Shown: positions 8,678 to 17,742, counted from the first letter of the stretch. The stretch is DNA of 64,000 nt from Streptomyces sp. RPA4-2 (GCF_012273515.2 NZ_CP050975.2:5890001-5954000); one strand, 5' to 3'. The notes: a model not told the origin generated them from the letters alone. Numbers and translations are program-made.

Positions 8678-9034
8678 ATGTTCATGTTCTTGTTCCTGGT
8701 CGTCGCGCTCGCCGTCGTGGTCGCCGCGGTGACCCTGGCCGTGGTGGGCGGCGGCGAGAGCGCGCCCCTGCCCGAGGCGACGCCCGACCGGCTGGACGAT
8801 CCGCTGCCCGCCGCCCGGCCGGTGAACCGCGCGGACGTGGAGTCCCTGCGGTTCCCGCTCGCCGCCCGCGGCTACCGCATGGCGGACGTGGACGACGCCC
8901 TCGGCCGCCTCGGCGCCGAGCTCGCGGAGCGTGACGCCCGGATCGCCGGCCTGGAGTCCGCGCTCGCCGGCGCCCGCGCGGACACCGCCCGGCCCACCTC
9001 GCTGCACAAGCACGTCGAGGGCGAGGAGCGTTGA
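8678..9034 (+). CDS. Small membrane protein with DivIVA-like C-terminal segment
   Basis: About 118 residues. A single N-terminal membrane helix (MFMFLFLVVALAVVVAAVTLAVV) leads into a short linker and then SLRFPLAARGYRMADVDDAL, the signature of DivIVA-like domains, with a coiled-coil-prone stretch after it (ELAERDARIAGLESAL). It may tether to the membrane at sites of curvature, by analogy with DivIVA. ATG 8678 starts directly at the hydrophobic helix; GTG 8663 is an in-frame alternative. Its stop overlaps the start of the glycosylase gene (TTGA), so the two are translationally coupled. The matching mycobacterial gene is Rv1209. Confidence 0.78.
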   Translation: MFMFLFLVVALAVVVAAVTLAVVGGGESAPLPEATPDRLDDPLPAARPVNRADVESLRFPLAARGYRMADVDDALGRLGAELAERDARIAGLESALAGARADTARPTSLHKHVEGEER

Positions 9035-9615
9035 GCGACGCCGTCGCCGGTCCCGACGGCGCCCTGCGCTGCCCCTGGGCGCTGTCCACCGAGGACTACG
9101 TGTCGTACCACGACGAGGAGTGGGGCCGCCCGGTCCACGGCGACGACGCGCTGTACGAGCGGCTCTGCCTGGAGGCCTTCCAGTCGGGCCTGTCGTGGAT
9201 CACCATCCTGCGCCGCAGGCAGGGCTTCCGGGCCGCCTTCGCCGGCTTCGAGATCGCCTCGGTGGCCGCCTTCACGGACGCCGACAAGGAGCGTCTCCTC
9301 GGCGACGCGGGCATCATCCGCAACCGCGCGAAGATCGAGGCGACCGTCGCCAACGCGCGCGTGCTGACCGACTGGGCGCCCGGCGAGCTCGACGAGCTGA
9401 TCTGGTCCTTCGCGCCCGACCCGGACACCCGCCCGGCCCCGGCGAAGCTGTCCGACGTCCCGGCGGTCACCGACGAGTCGACGGCCCTCTCCAAGACCCT
9501 CAAGAAGCGCGGCATCCGTTTCGTGGGCCCGACGACGGCGTACGCCCTGATGCAGGCGTGCGGCCTGGTCGATGACCACCTGGTGGACTGCGTCGCGCGC
9601 AAGGACACCCTGTAG
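9031..9615 (+). CDS. tag: DNA-3-methyladenine glycosylase I
   Basis: A 194-residue base-excision repair enzyme that removes 3-methyladenine. It shows the Tag signature: RCPWALS then YVSYHDEEWGRPVHGDDALYE, LSWITILRRR, and the C-terminal FVGPTTAYALMQACGLVDDH. The start is a TTG overlapping the stop of the DivIVA-like gene by four bases, so its expression depends on translation of that gene. The family and length match well. Confidence 0.94.
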   Translation: MSDAVAGPDGALRCPWALSTEDYVSYHDEEWGRPVHGDDALYERLCLEAFQSGLSWITILRRRQGFRAAFAGFEIASVAAFTDADKERLLGDAGIIRNRAKIEATVANARVLTDWAPGELDELIWSFAPDPDTRPAPAKLSDVPAVTDESTALSKTLKKRGIRFVGPTTAYALMQACGLVDDHLVDCVARKDTL

Positions 9616-9622
9616 GAGCGTC

Positions 9623-9660
9623 GGGGGCGGCGGGCCGACCGTGGCCGGCCCCCCGCCCCC
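9623..9660. terminator. GC-rich hairpin between convergent tag and enoyl-CoA hydratase
   Basis: GGGGGCGG at the left pairs with CCGCCCCC at the right, with a further GGGCC/GGCCC stem inside. It lies just past the tag stop and likely ends both transcripts. Confidence 0.55.
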
Positions 9661-9672
9661 GCTCGCGACCCG

Positions 9673-10476
9673 TCACCGCCCCAAGTACTTGGGCTTCTCC
9701 TTGTCGACGAACGCCTGCACCGCGATCAGATGGTCCTCTGACGCCCCCGCCCGCGCCTGCAGCTCGTCCTCCTTCTCCAGCGTCTCGTCCAGAGAGTGGG
9801 TCAGGCCGTACGCGACGGCCTCCTTCAGCGCGGCGTACGCGACCGTCGGCCCCGCGGCCAGCGCCCGCGCCACCTTCTCCGCCTCCGCGCGCAGTTCCCC
9901 GGCGGGCACGAGCCGGTTCGCGATGCCCAGCTCGTACGCCTCCTGCGCGGTGATGCTGCGCGGGAAGAGCAGCAGGTCGGCGGCGCGCCCCGGGCCCACG
10001 ACCCGCGGCAGCGTCCAGGAGACCCCGGAGTCTGCGGTCAGCGCCACCCCGGCGAACGACGTGTTGAAGGCGGCCGTGTCGGCGACGATCCGGTAGTCCG
10101 CGGCGAGCGCGAAACCGAGACCCGCACCGGCCGCGACACCGTTGACCGCGGCCACCACGGGCTTCGCGGCGCCGGTCAGGGCGCGCACGATCGGGTTGTA
10201 GTGCTCGCGCACGGTGCTCATGGTGTGCCTCGACCCCGACTCCTTGTCGGCGGCCAGCAGCCCGATGTGCTCCTTGAGGTCCTGCCCGACACAGAACGCC
10301 CGGTCACCGGCCGCGGTGAGCAGGATCGCCCGCACCTCCGGGTCCGCAGCGGCCTTCTGCGCCGCGTCCCGCAGGGCGACCTTCGTACCGGTGTCCATCG
10401 CGTTCATCGCCCCGGGGCGGTTCAGCGTGATCGTCGCGAGTCCGTCGCTCACCTCGTAGAGCACGGTGTCGGCCAT
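9673..10476 (-). CDS. Enoyl-CoA hydratase/isomerase family protein
   Basis: A 267-residue crotonase-fold enzyme from ATG 10476, preceded by GAGGGGACCC. TITLNRPGAMNAMD, the oxyanion-hole region KPVVAAVNGVAAGAGLGFALAADYRI, and FAGVALTADSGVSWTLPRVVG are typical of PaaG/enoyl-CoA hydratase members. The substrate (fatty-acid or phenylacetyl-CoA oxidation) cannot be fixed from sequence. The reading frame continues upstream to 10566, but that part is in the divergent promoter region and is not conserved in character. The gene is monocistronic, facing tag. Confidence 0.88.
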   Translation of the reverse strand: MADTVLYEVSDGLATITLNRPGAMNAMDTGTKVALRDAAQKAAADPEVRAILLTAAGDRAFCVGQDLKEHIGLLAADKESGSRHTMSTVREHYNPIVRALTGAAKPVVAAVNGVAAGAGLGFALAADYRIVADTAAFNTSFAGVALTADSGVSWTLPRVVGPGRAADLLLFPRSITAQEAYELGIANRLVPAGELRAEAEKVARALAAGPTVAYAALKEAVAYGLTHSLDETLEKEDELQARAGASEDHLIAVQAFVDKEKPKYLGR

Positions 10477-10850
10477 GATGGGTCCCCTCGGTGTCGCGGC
10501 TCCGTCGTACCCGTCGGTACGCCCTGCGTCCGAGGACAGCATGCAGGACGACGGAGCGGAGATCACGGTCCGAGGAACGGACAGGACATGTGACCTGCGT
10601 CAAAGAATTCCGAGCCGTGAGAGTCCATGCGGCGGCGCAGTATCGCAGCCACATCGCCGAATTGAGTGGTTTTGCTCAAGCGCGTTGCGCAAGCGATGCC
10701 GACTGATGTTGGTCATCGGGTCCTGAGATGCGGGATAATGGCCTGGAAGCAATGTGTTCGATGCCGGTGACGTGTGTCCTATGAGAGGACGTGCGTGCCC
10801 TCCAAGGGGCCGTCGGCGACGATGAGCTGGTTTCAGGAAGGGGAACGAGC
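10477..10850. promoter_or_regulatory. 374-bp divergent intergenic region upstream of DUF3117
   Basis: No gene is supported. Near 10709-10739 there is TTGGTC, 19 bases, then GATAAT, a possible promoter for the DUF3117 gene. TTGCGCAA at 10685-10692 is a small palindrome. The region is slightly AT-richer than its surroundings. Short readings inside it have no coding character. Confidence 0.35.
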
Positions 10851-11018
10851 ATGGCGGCCATGAAGCCGCGGACGGGCGATGGCCCGCTCGAGGTGACAAA
10901 GGAGGGGCGGGGCATCGTCATGCGCGTTCCGCTCGAAGGCGGCGGTCGGCTCGTCGTCGAGCTGACCCCTGACGAGGCCGACGCGCTCGGCGACGCCCTC
11001 AAGAAGGTCGTCGGCTGA
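10851..11018 (+). CDS. DUF3117 family small protein
   Basis: A 55-residue protein starting at ATG 10851 behind GGAAGGGGAACGAGC. It begins MAAMKPRTGDGPLEVTKEGR and ends VVELTPDEADALGDALKKVV, the almost invariant actinobacterial DUF3117 sequence (Rv1211 in M. tuberculosis). The function is unknown. The very high conservation for such a small protein and its strong downstream hairpin suggest a well-expressed housekeeping role. Confidence 0.93.
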   Translation: MAAMKPRTGDGPLEVTKEGRGIVMRVPLEGGGRLVVELTPDEADALGDALKKVVG

Positions 11019-11043
11019 CGCGGAAGCGACCATACCTTTTCAC

Positions 11044-11075
11044 CTGCCCCGGCATCGTAAACGGTGCCGGGGCAG
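11044..11075 (+). terminator. Hairpin terminator after DUF3117
   Basis: The arms CTGCCCCGGCA (11044-11054) and TGCCGGGGCAG (11065-11075) are exact complements around a 10-base loop, following TTTT at 11036-11040. Confidence 0.82.
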
Positions 11076-11181
11076 TGGTGCGTCAAGGGCGGACCCACTG
11101 CCCGCCACTTTGGCATCGGTGCAGGTCAGGGTCGTGTCGGAGCGAGGCAGGGCGGGTCGGGCGGGTGCCCAGTGGTGCGGA

Positions 11182-11814
11182 TCAGCGCTTGACGGCGCAC
11201 AGCAGGCCGTCGCCCACCGGGAGCAGTGAGGGCACCAGGTCCTGGCTCTCCCGCACCGCGCGCAGCAGCTCGCGCAGCCGGCCGACCTCCGCCGGCTGCG
11301 GGCCCGAGTCCATGGTGCGGCCGTCCGCGAACACGCCCTCGAAGGCGACGAGCCCGCCCGGCCGCAGCAGGCGCAACGATTCAGCGAGGTAGTCCAGGCA
11401 CTCCAGACGGTCGCCGTCGCAGAAGACGAGGTCGTAGCCGGCGTCCGCGAGCCGGGGGAGCACGTCCAGCGCTCGGCCGGGGATGAAGCGGGCGCGGTTG
11501 CTCGCGAAGCCCGCCGCGCGGAAGGCCTGGCGGGCGAACTGCTGGCGGTCCGGCTCCGGGTCCACGGTGGTCAGTACCCCATCCGGCCGCATGCCGTGCA
11601 GCAGATGAATTCCGGAGACGCCGGTCCCGGTCCCGATCTCCGCCACCGCTTTCGCGTCCACCGTGGCGGCGAGCAGGCGCAGCGCGGCGCCCGTGCCGGG
11701 CGACACCGAGCGCAGGCCTGCCTCGCGGGCCCGGTCGCGGGCCCAGCGCAGCGCCTCGTCCTCGGCGACAAAGGCGTCGGCGAACGCCCAGCTCGTCTGC
11801 CGGTTGCCGGTAAT
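11182..11814 (-). CDS. SAM-dependent O-methyltransferase, probable ATT start
   Basis: A family 3 O-methyltransferase. The SAM-binding loop AVAEIGTGTGVSGIHLL is followed by VDPEPDRQQFARQAF and YDLVFCDGD. The first possible GTG (11706) would remove 36 residues (ITGNRQTSWAFADAFVAEDE...), which have clear coding character and form the usual first helix. Upstream there is no ATG, GTG or TTG in frame before a TAA. A good ribosome-binding site (AGGAGAGG) stands before GTC ATT ACC, so I take ATT at 11814-11812 as the start, giving 210 residues. A mutated GTG at the GTC codon, or a base error there, is the alternative. It diverges from the sigma factor operon, as Rv1220c does from sigE. Confidence 0.8.
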   Translation of the reverse strand: MTGNRQTSWAFADAFVAEDEALRWARDRAREAGLRSVSPGTGAALRLLAATVDAKAVAEIGTGTGVSGIHLLHGMRPDGVLTTVDPEPDRQQFARQAFRAAGFASNRARFIPGRALDVLPRLADAGYDLVFCDGDRLECLDYLAESLRLLRPGGLVAFEGVFADGRTMDSGPQPAEVGRLRELLRAVRESQDLVPSLLPVGDGLLCAVKR

Positions 11815-12047
11815 GACCCTCTCCTGTCCCCGTGGTTGCCTGGGCGTGACTGTATCCGTTGGTGCCGGGAACCTGCTGATGGGACCGGGCGTTTAGAGGG
11901 ATGGGGAAACGGACCGGGGGGAAGCGCATGGATCAGGTCGCGGAGCGGGAGGCGGAGCGAGGTGCCGAGCACGTGCTGACACAGCCATATGAGCGCGTAT
12001 CAATTTCCCGTAAAACCGCTTATCCGGAGCTAACGGGCGAGGTGGCT

Positions 12048-12821
12048 ATGGTAGGGGCTCCACTGGACACCACCAGAGCCGACAGGGGAGGTGCGGCTGC
12101 GCCTGTGGATCGGGGACGGGTGCTGAGGCGCCTGCTGCGATCGGCGGGTGAGCCGAAATCCGTGACCGACATCGCTGACACGTTCCATGCTGCTGCCCCC
12201 GCGCAGACCGCGACGTTCACCACCGACGCGGAGTCGCAGGCGTGGACTCCGCCCACCTGGGAGGAGATCGTCAGCACGCACAGCGGCCGGGTCTACCGGC
12301 TCGCCTACCGCCTGACGGGAAACCAGCACGACGCCGAGGACCTCACCCAGGAGGTCTTCGTCCGTGTCTTCCGCTCCCTGTCGACCTACACGCCCGGCAC
12401 CTTCGAGGGCTGGCTGCACCGCATCACCACCAACCTCTTCCTGGACATGGTGCGCCGAAAGCAGCGCATCCGCTTCGACGCCCTCGGCGACGACGCGGCC
12501 GAGCGTCTGCCCAGCCGCGAGCCCTCCCCGCAGCAGGTCTTCAACGACGCGCACTTCGACGCGGACGTCCAGCAGGCGCTGGACACCCTCGCGCCCGAGT
12601 TCCGCGCCGCCGTCGTCCTCTGCGACATCGAAGGACTGTCGTACGAGGAGATCGCCGCCACCCTGGGCGTCAAGCTCGGTACGGTCCGCAGCCGGATCCA
12701 CCGTGGTCGCTCGCAGCTGCGCAAGGCCCTCTCGCACCGGTCTCCCGAGGCCCGTGCCGAGCGCCGCGGCTTCGCGATCACGGGAGTTCCCGCGCTGGGA
12801 GGAGGGGGCGCGACCGCGTGA
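12048..12821 (+). CDS. sigE: ECF RNA polymerase sigma factor, SigE family
   Basis: About 257 residues from ATG 12048, which has GAGGTGGCT in front. Sigma region 2 is [20 protein letters not shown] through [11 protein letters not shown] and MVRRKQR; region 4 is [19 protein letters not shown] and [11 protein letters not shown]. It directs transcription of envelope-stress genes. In mycobacteria the same order sigE-rseA-htrA-tatB is controlled by surface stress. In-frame ATGs at 11901 and 11928 would add up to 49 residues without recognisable domain, so alternative longer forms are possible. The stop overlaps the anti-sigma start (GTGA). Confidence 0.92.
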   Translation: MVGAPLDTTRADRGGAAAPVDRGRVLRRLLRSAGEPKSVTDIADTFHAAAPAQTATFTTDAESQAWTPPTWEEIVSTHSGRVYRLAYRLTGNQHDAEDLTQEVFVRVFRSLSTYTPGTFEGWLHRITTNLFLDMVRRKQRIRFDALGDDAAERLPSREPSPQQVFNDAHFDADVQQALDTLAPEFRAAVVLCDIEGLSYEEIAATLGVKLGTVRSRIHRGRSQLRKALSHRSPEARAERRGFAITGVPALGGGGATA

Positions 12822-13797
12822 GTGGATCACGGCCTGACTCTGCGGAGCGGCTTGTTGCCGACCAGCATCTTGGGGACCGCCTGTCCGCCCTCGTGGACGG
12901 GGAGCTCGGTCATGAGTCGCGCGAGCGCGTCCTGGCCCACCTCGCCACCTGTGCGAAGTGCAAGGCCGAGGCGGACGCCCAGCGCCGACTGAAGAACGTC
13001 TTCGCGGAAGTCGCCCCTCCGCCCCCCTCCGAGAGCTTCCTGGCCCGTCTCCAGGGACTGCCCGGGGGAGGTGACTTCGACGGCGGTGATGGCTCACCGT
13101 TCGGCGGGGGAGCATTCGGCGGAAGACTCCCCTCCGGTCCCGGAGTGACCGGAGTCTTCGGCGTGCGCGGCGAACCCTTCGGGTACGTGCCCGCCGCGCC
13201 GCACGCGGATGTGCTGCCGCCGTCCGCCGGACGTGGCTTCCGCATCCATGACGTCAGCCGTCACGAGGCAGAGAGGTCCTCCTCGCGTGGTCTGCGCTTC
13301 GCCTTCGCCGCGGCCGGCGCGGTGTCGCTCGCCGCGGTCGCGCTCGGCGGGGTGTCGACCGGGATGCCCGGTGACACCGCGGACGCGCGCGGCGGCTCCG
13401 GCGGAAGCAACGTGACACCGATGCGCACCCCCGGCTCGGGGACCGCGACGGCTCCCGAGACACAGCGCCGCCGCTCCACCGGACCGCTGCTCGCCCAGGG
13501 CCAGCGCGCGTTCGGTGACGCCCCCGTGCAGCCCACCGAGGTGTCCGCGCCGCTGCTGCCCGGAATCCCCGCTCCGGCGCCCCAGGGCCAGGACATGATG
13601 CACACGCTGACGACCCCCGTGGTGGCCGGCGCCGCCGTGATGTCCCCGCTGATACGTCCGCTCACCGAGGTGCGGCCGGCCGTGTCGGCCTCCTGGTCGA
13701 TGGCGCCCGACGTCGCGACCCCGGGTCTGCTCGCCGCCCCCGTTCCGGCCTCGTCCCCTCCTCCTCCCCGTCCCTCTCCTCCCGTACCGCCCGCTGA
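12818..13797 (+). CDS. rseA: Zinc-binding anti-sigma factor (RseA-like), one-base shift near its 3' end
   Basis: It starts at GTG 12818, overlapping the sigma factor stop. [20 protein letters not shown] then AHLATCAKC gives the H-x3-C-x2-C motif of ZAS anti-sigma factors, which bind the cognate sigma and release it on redox or phosphorylation signals. One hydrophobic helix ([20 protein letters not shown], about residues 155-175) predicts a membrane anchor. Past about 13740 the frame loses coding character and stays open to 14938. One base earlier in phase, [14 protein letters not shown] ends at TGA 13797, a natural end before htrA. A missing base near 13740-13755 is the simplest explanation. 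The full length would be about 326 residues. Confidence 0.8.
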
Positions 13798-13944
13798 CCC
13801 ACTCTCTTCGCCGCGACCCCGGAACCTGGTTGAATCCGGGGTGGGGCGCGTCCGCCGGAGGGATCCAGGGGTTCCCGGACGCGGATGTCGGCAATCTGCG
13901 GTGACCGTCGGCGAGCTGTGCCGCGGGCCGGGTGTGGGGAGAAC

Positions 13945-16005
13945 ATGGACGACGGGAAGCCGACCAAGGCGAAGTGGTGGAGCCGGCCCCGGCCGGTACC
14001 CCCGGTGGCCGGAGAGGTGGGCTCGGCGGGCGTCCGCCCGCCCGGTGGCGGCATCGGCCCTGAGGGCGACTTCGAGCGCGACGGCGACTTCGAGCGCGAC
14101 GGCGATTTCGAGCGCGACGGCGATTTCGATCGCGACGGCGACTTCGAGCTGCAACGGCCCGTGCCCGCCCCCACGGCCGACGCACCGGACGCACCGGGCA
14201 CCGGGACGTTCGCCGAAGGGTCCGCCATCGAACCCGCGTCCCTGGACCCCACGGAGCGCCCCGGGCCCCTGCACGACCCCGACCCCTACGGCACCCCGCC
14301 GTACGGCGAGCCCGGCCCCTGGGCACCCGCCCCTCCGGTCCAGCACCCGGCGATCACCCCGGCACACGGCACCCCCGCCCCGGCGCCCACGCGGGCGCAC
14401 GGACCGGCGGCTCCCACGGGTGCCGGCGGTCAGGGAACGCCCGCCTCCGCGGCCACGCCCATCACACCCACGCACGGCGTCCCCGCCCAGCCGGTCACCC
14501 CCGCGCGGGGAACACCGGCCCCCACGTACGGCGCACCCGCCCCCGAGGTCACCTCCGCGTACGAGACGCTTAGCTCCGGCGGGCGGCATCGCGTACGAAA
14601 CGCCGGACCTCGCCCACGAGACGCCATCCCGTCGGCCGGCGCCGCGTACGGCACCCCCGACCCCATTGCCGGTGACTCGCGCGGCGCGTCCGCCCCGGTG
14701 GCCGTCTCCGGGGCCGGGACGGGTGTCCCGGCGGGAACCCCGGCCCCGGGGGCCTCACTGCCCCCAGGGGCGCCTCCAGCCCCGTACACGACCGCTTCCC
14801 GTCCCGCTCCGAGCCCCTGGCAGAACTACGACCCCTGGGCCGCTCCCGGGCCCCTCCAGCAGAACGGCGCGGCGGTCGGCACGGGGACGCGGCGCCGCGG
14901 GGGCGTCAGGAGGGCGCTGGTCCTCGGGGCCGTGCTGATCGCCGTCGTCTCCGGCGGTGTCGGCGGCGCCGTGGGCGTCTATCTGGAGCGCGACGGCGGG
15001 ACGGGGGACATCGAGCTGCCCCAGGCCGCGAAGGAGGCCCCTGGAAGGCCCGCGGGCAGTGTCGCCGGGATAGCGGCCCGCGCCCTGCCCGGCGTCGTCA
15101 CGCTGCATGTGCGCGGCACCGACGAGGAGGGCACCGGCACCGGCTTCGTCCTCGACACCCGGGGCCACATCCTCACCAACAATCACGTGGTCGAACCGGC
15201 CGGCACGCGTGGCGGGATAACCGTGACGTCCAGCGGCGGCGAGAGCGCCAAGGCCACCGTCGTCGGGCACGACAGCGGCTACGACCTCGCCGTGGTCGAG
15301 GTGTCCGGGGTCGGCGGACTGCGGCCGCTGCCGCTGGGCAACTCCGACAGCGTTCAGGTGGGCGACCCCGTCGTCGCCATCGGCGCGCCCTTCGACCTCG
15401 CCAACACCGTCACCTCCGGGATCATCAGCGCCAAGGAACGGCCCATCACGGCGGGCGGCGACAAGGGCGACGGGAGCGACGTCTCGTACGTGGACGCCCT
15501 GCAGACCGACGCGCCCATCAACCCGGGCAATTCCGGCGGACCCCTGCTCGACTCCCGGGCGCGGGTGATCGGCATCAACAGCGCCATCCGCTCCGCCGAC
15601 AGCGCCGCAGACCCGCAGGCCGGTCAGGCCGGTTCCATCGGGCTCGGTTTCGCCATCCCCGTCAACCAGGCCAGGCGCGTCGCCGAGGAGCTGATCAACA
15701 CGGGCCGGGCGACCCACCCGGTGATCGGTGTCACGCTCGACATGGCCTACACCGGCGACGGCGCCCGGGTCGGTACGAAGACGAGCGGCGGCCCGCCGGT
15801 CACCCCGGGCGGTCCCGGCGCCCGGGCGGGGATCAGGGCGGGCGACGTCATCACCGAGGTCGACGGGCTGCGCGTGCACTCGGGGAAGGAGCTGATCGTG
15901 CGGACCCGCGCCCACCGCCCCGGCGACCGGCTGCTGCTGACCCTGCGGCGGGGCGGTGGCCGTGAGCGGATCACCCTGGTCCTCGGCTCGGCCGACGGCG
16001 ACTGA
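13945..16005 (+). CDS. htrA: HtrA-like membrane-anchored serine protease with PDZ domain
   Basis: 686 residues from ATG 13945 (MDDGKPTKAKWWSRP). The first about 310 residues are a disordered Pro/Ala/Thr-rich cytosolic tail with five GDFERD-type repeats. A membrane helix (ALVLGAVLIAVVSGGVGGAVGVYL) follows, then a trypsin-like domain with the triad His in ILTNNHVV, Asp in GYDLAVVEV and Ser in PGNSGGPLL. A PDZ domain (GARAGIRAGDVITEVDGLRV) ends the protein. It degrades or refolds damaged envelope proteins and belongs to the sigma-E operon. A short part of the tail around residues 205-230 seems to run in a different frame with compensating shifts. Confidence 0.92.
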   Translation: MDDGKPTKAKWWSRPRPVPPVAGEVGSAGVRPPGGGIGPEGDFERDGDFERDGDFERDGDFDRDGDFELQRPVPAPTADAPDAPGTGTFAEGSAIEPASLDPTERPGPLHDPDPYGTPPYGEPGPWAPAPPVQHPAITPAHGTPAPAPTRAHGPAAPTGAGGQGTPASAATPITPTHGVPAQPVTPARGTPAPTYGAPAPEVTSAYETLSSGGRHRVRNAGPRPRDAIPSAGAAYGTPDPIAGDSRGASAPVAVSGAGTGVPAGTPAPGASLPPGAPPAPYTTASRPAPSPWQNYDPWAAPGPLQQNGAAVGTGTRRRGGVRRALVLGAVLIAVVSGGVGGAVGVYLERDGGTGDIELPQAAKEAPGRPAGSVAGIAARALPGVVTLHVRGTDEEGTGTGFVLDTRGHILTNNHVVEPAGTRGGITVTSSGGESAKATVVGHDSGYDLAVVEVSGVGGLRPLPLGNSDSVQVGDPVVAIGAPFDLANTVTSGIISAKERPITAGGDKGDGSDVSYVDALQTDAPINPGNSGGPLLDSRARVIGINSAIRSADSAADPQAGQAGSIGLGFAIPVNQARRVAEELINTGRATHPVIGVTLDMAYTGDGARVGTKTSGGPPVTPGGPGARAGIRAGDVITEVDGLRVHSGKELIVRTRAHRPGDRLLLTLRRGGGRERITLVLGSADGD
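14065..14148 (+). repeat. In-frame 18-bp repeat in the htrA tail
   Basis: The unit GGCGACTTCGAGCGCGAC is present four times with up to two changes and a final partial copy, encoding GDFERD/GDFDRD. It lies in the cytosolic tail only. Confidence 0.85.
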
Positions 16006-16236
16006 CGGTCCCGGACCGCGGCTCACCTCGACGGACGACAACTGACATGAACGTCACAGCGGGGGCCCGCATCCCGCCCCGAGCGGCAAACTTCCGGGAA
16101 AACTCGACGTGTACAGGGACCCGGAGGGCCCGGGACAGTTCCGGACGGACGGGATCGCCGGGTACCGTGGACCGGGCCCGGACCACGGAAGAACCGCCGA
16201 GGGCCGAGGACCGAAGGACATCGCAAGGAGCTTCAG

Positions 16237-16698
16237 GTGTTCAATGACATAGGACCGCTCGAGCTGGTGGCGCTCGTTGTCCTCGCCGTGCTCGTCTTCG
16301 GTCCGGACAAGCTCCCGAAGATGATCCAGGACGTCACGCGCACCATCCGCAAGATCCGTGAGTTCTCGGAGAGCGCCAAGGCGGACATCCGTGAGGAACT
16401 CGGCCCGGAGTTCAAGGACTTCGAGTTCGAGGACCTCAACCCCAAGACGTTCCTGCGCAAGCAGCTGGACAACGACGAGCTGGGGCTCAAGGAGATCCGT
16501 AACGGCTTCGACCTGAAGAAGGAGATGGCCGAGGTCACGGACGCGGTGCACAGCCGTGAATCCGAGTCGTCGAGCTCCGCTTCGGGTTCAGGGTCAGGGT
16601 CGGGTTCCGGCTCGGCCGGCTCAACCGTGGACATGACCAAGAAGCCCGAGAAGCCCGGCCAGGACGAGCGCCCGCCCTTCGACGCCGACGCCACCTGA
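16237..16698 (+). CDS. tatB: Sec-independent protein translocase subunit TatB
   Basis: A 153-residue protein starting at GTG 16237 behind AAGGAG. The N-terminal membrane helix MFNDIGPLELVALVVLAVLV is followed by FGPDKLPKMI, the TatA/B hinge, then a long amphipathic/coiled region (TRTIRKIREFSESAKADIREE) and a Ser/Gly-rich tail (SGSGSGSGS). With TatC it recognises twin-arginine signal peptides. It ends the sigE-rseA-htrA-tatB group, as in mycobacteria. The 231-base gap after htrA could hold its own promoter. Confidence 0.94.
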   Translation: MFNDIGPLELVALVVLAVLVFGPDKLPKMIQDVTRTIRKIREFSESAKADIREELGPEFKDFEFEDLNPKTFLRKQLDNDELGLKEIRNGFDLKKEMAEVTDAVHSRESESSSSASGSGSGSGSGSAGSTVDMTKKPEKPGQDERPPFDADAT

Positions 16699-16902
16699 GC
16701 CGTACCCCGACCGAGGCGGGTCAGGGGTCCGGGGCCGGGCGACACGGCCGGAAATCGATGGCGGCCGCGACCCACGCGACGGGTGCTTTCCGTGCTGCTC
16801 GGAGCGGTGTGGCTATGCTGCCCAGTTGTTGTGCGGACCGCTGAGGACGCCCGAGGGGGGCGGGCCACCCGGTCCGACGAGAGCAAGGAGGCGTCCGGGC
16901 AG

Positions 16903-17559
16903 ATGGAGACGACAAGTCGGGTAGGCGCGCAGGCACCGGCCACGGAGGGCGGACAACCGGTCCCCTTCGCCCGGCGCACGGTCGACGGCTACCTGCTGGC
17001 GCCCTTCCCGTGGTACGGCCTCGACGAGGCCTTCACGGGACCGCGCTGGCTGATGCAGGTGGGCATGTCGGCGGACGGCGCCGTCGAGCACGGTTCGATC
17101 GGGCACGGCGAGGAGCCCTCGGTGCGCAGCGAGTCGACCGAGGACAAGGAGCGCTTCGCGGTCGTGGTGACCGTCGCGGCGAACCCCTCGCGGCGCAGCG
17201 CGGACGGTACGGGGCTGCTGGAGGCCACCTCGGTGTCCTCGGCGGCCTGGCTGGCGGGCGTGGGCCTGTTGTCCTTCACCTGGCCCGGCCAGATGGACCA
17301 CACCCTGCGGGACGACTGGCTGGACCAGCAGACCGAGACGGCGTGGGTCCTCGCGGACGATCTCGACGGGTCGGACTGGTCCTCGTTGTCCCTGCCCGTG
17401 GACGGCGTGCCCACGCCGTTCCACTACCGCGAGTCCGAGTTCGGCTGGGTGCTCGCGGGGTCGACCCAGGAGGGCGTGCACGTGGGTGCGTACGGGCGGG
17501 GCATGAGCGCGTACGGACTGGGCTTCGCCGTGGTCAAGGACATCTCGGCGTATGAGTGA
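16903..17559 (+). CDS. Conserved hypothetical protein
   Basis: A 218-residue protein without signal peptide or membrane helix, starting at ATG 16903 (METTSRVGAQAPA) with AAGGAGG 11 bases upstream. It has a mixed alpha/beta look (VVTVAANPSRR, MDHTLRDDWLDQQTETAWVL, HYRESEFGWVLAGSTQEGVHVGAY). I do not recognise a family. A reading starting at 16783 exists, but its first 40 codons look like untranslated leader. It faces mrp across a repeat-filled gap. Confidence 0.75.
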   Translation: METTSRVGAQAPATEGGQPVPFARRTVDGYLLAPFPWYGLDEAFTGPRWLMQVGMSADGAVEHGSIGHGEEPSVRSESTEDKERFAVVVTVAANPSRRSADGTGLLEATSVSSAAWLAGVGLLSFTWPGQMDHTLRDDWLDQQTETAWVLADDLDGSDWSSLSLPVDGVPTPFHYRESEFGWVLAGSTQEGVHVGAYGRGMSAYGLGFAVVKDISAYE

Positions 17560-17642
17560 GTGCTCCGCGGGGTGACCCGGAGGCCGACCGGGTGCCGCGG
17601 GGCGGGGGAGGTTCTTCGGCCGCGGGCCCGCGGTGGCCGGTC

Positions 17643-17742
17643 GCGCGGTTCCCCGCGCCCCTGAGGCATGTGGTGGTGAGCGCTCGTGAGGTGCGCGGTT
17701 CCCCGCGCCCCTGGGGCGTGCGGTGGTGAGCGCTCGTGAGGC
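17643..17742. repeat. 50-bp direct tandem repeat with GCGCGGTTCCCCGCGCCCCT
   Basis: Two copies (17643-17692 and 17693-17742) differ at a few positions. A decayed third copy follows from 17743 to about 17795. The core GCGCGGTTCCCCGCGCCCCT is a hairpin-forming sequence common between streptomycete genes. It fills the 287-bp gap between convergent genes and may act as a transcription terminator. Confidence 0.82.

Noticed and set aside
12242..14938. An 898-codon plus-strand frame across sigE, rseA and htrA
   Set aside because: Only 12818 to about 13745 is a real gene (anti-sigma factor); the rest is out of phase with sigE and htrA, which carry clear motifs.
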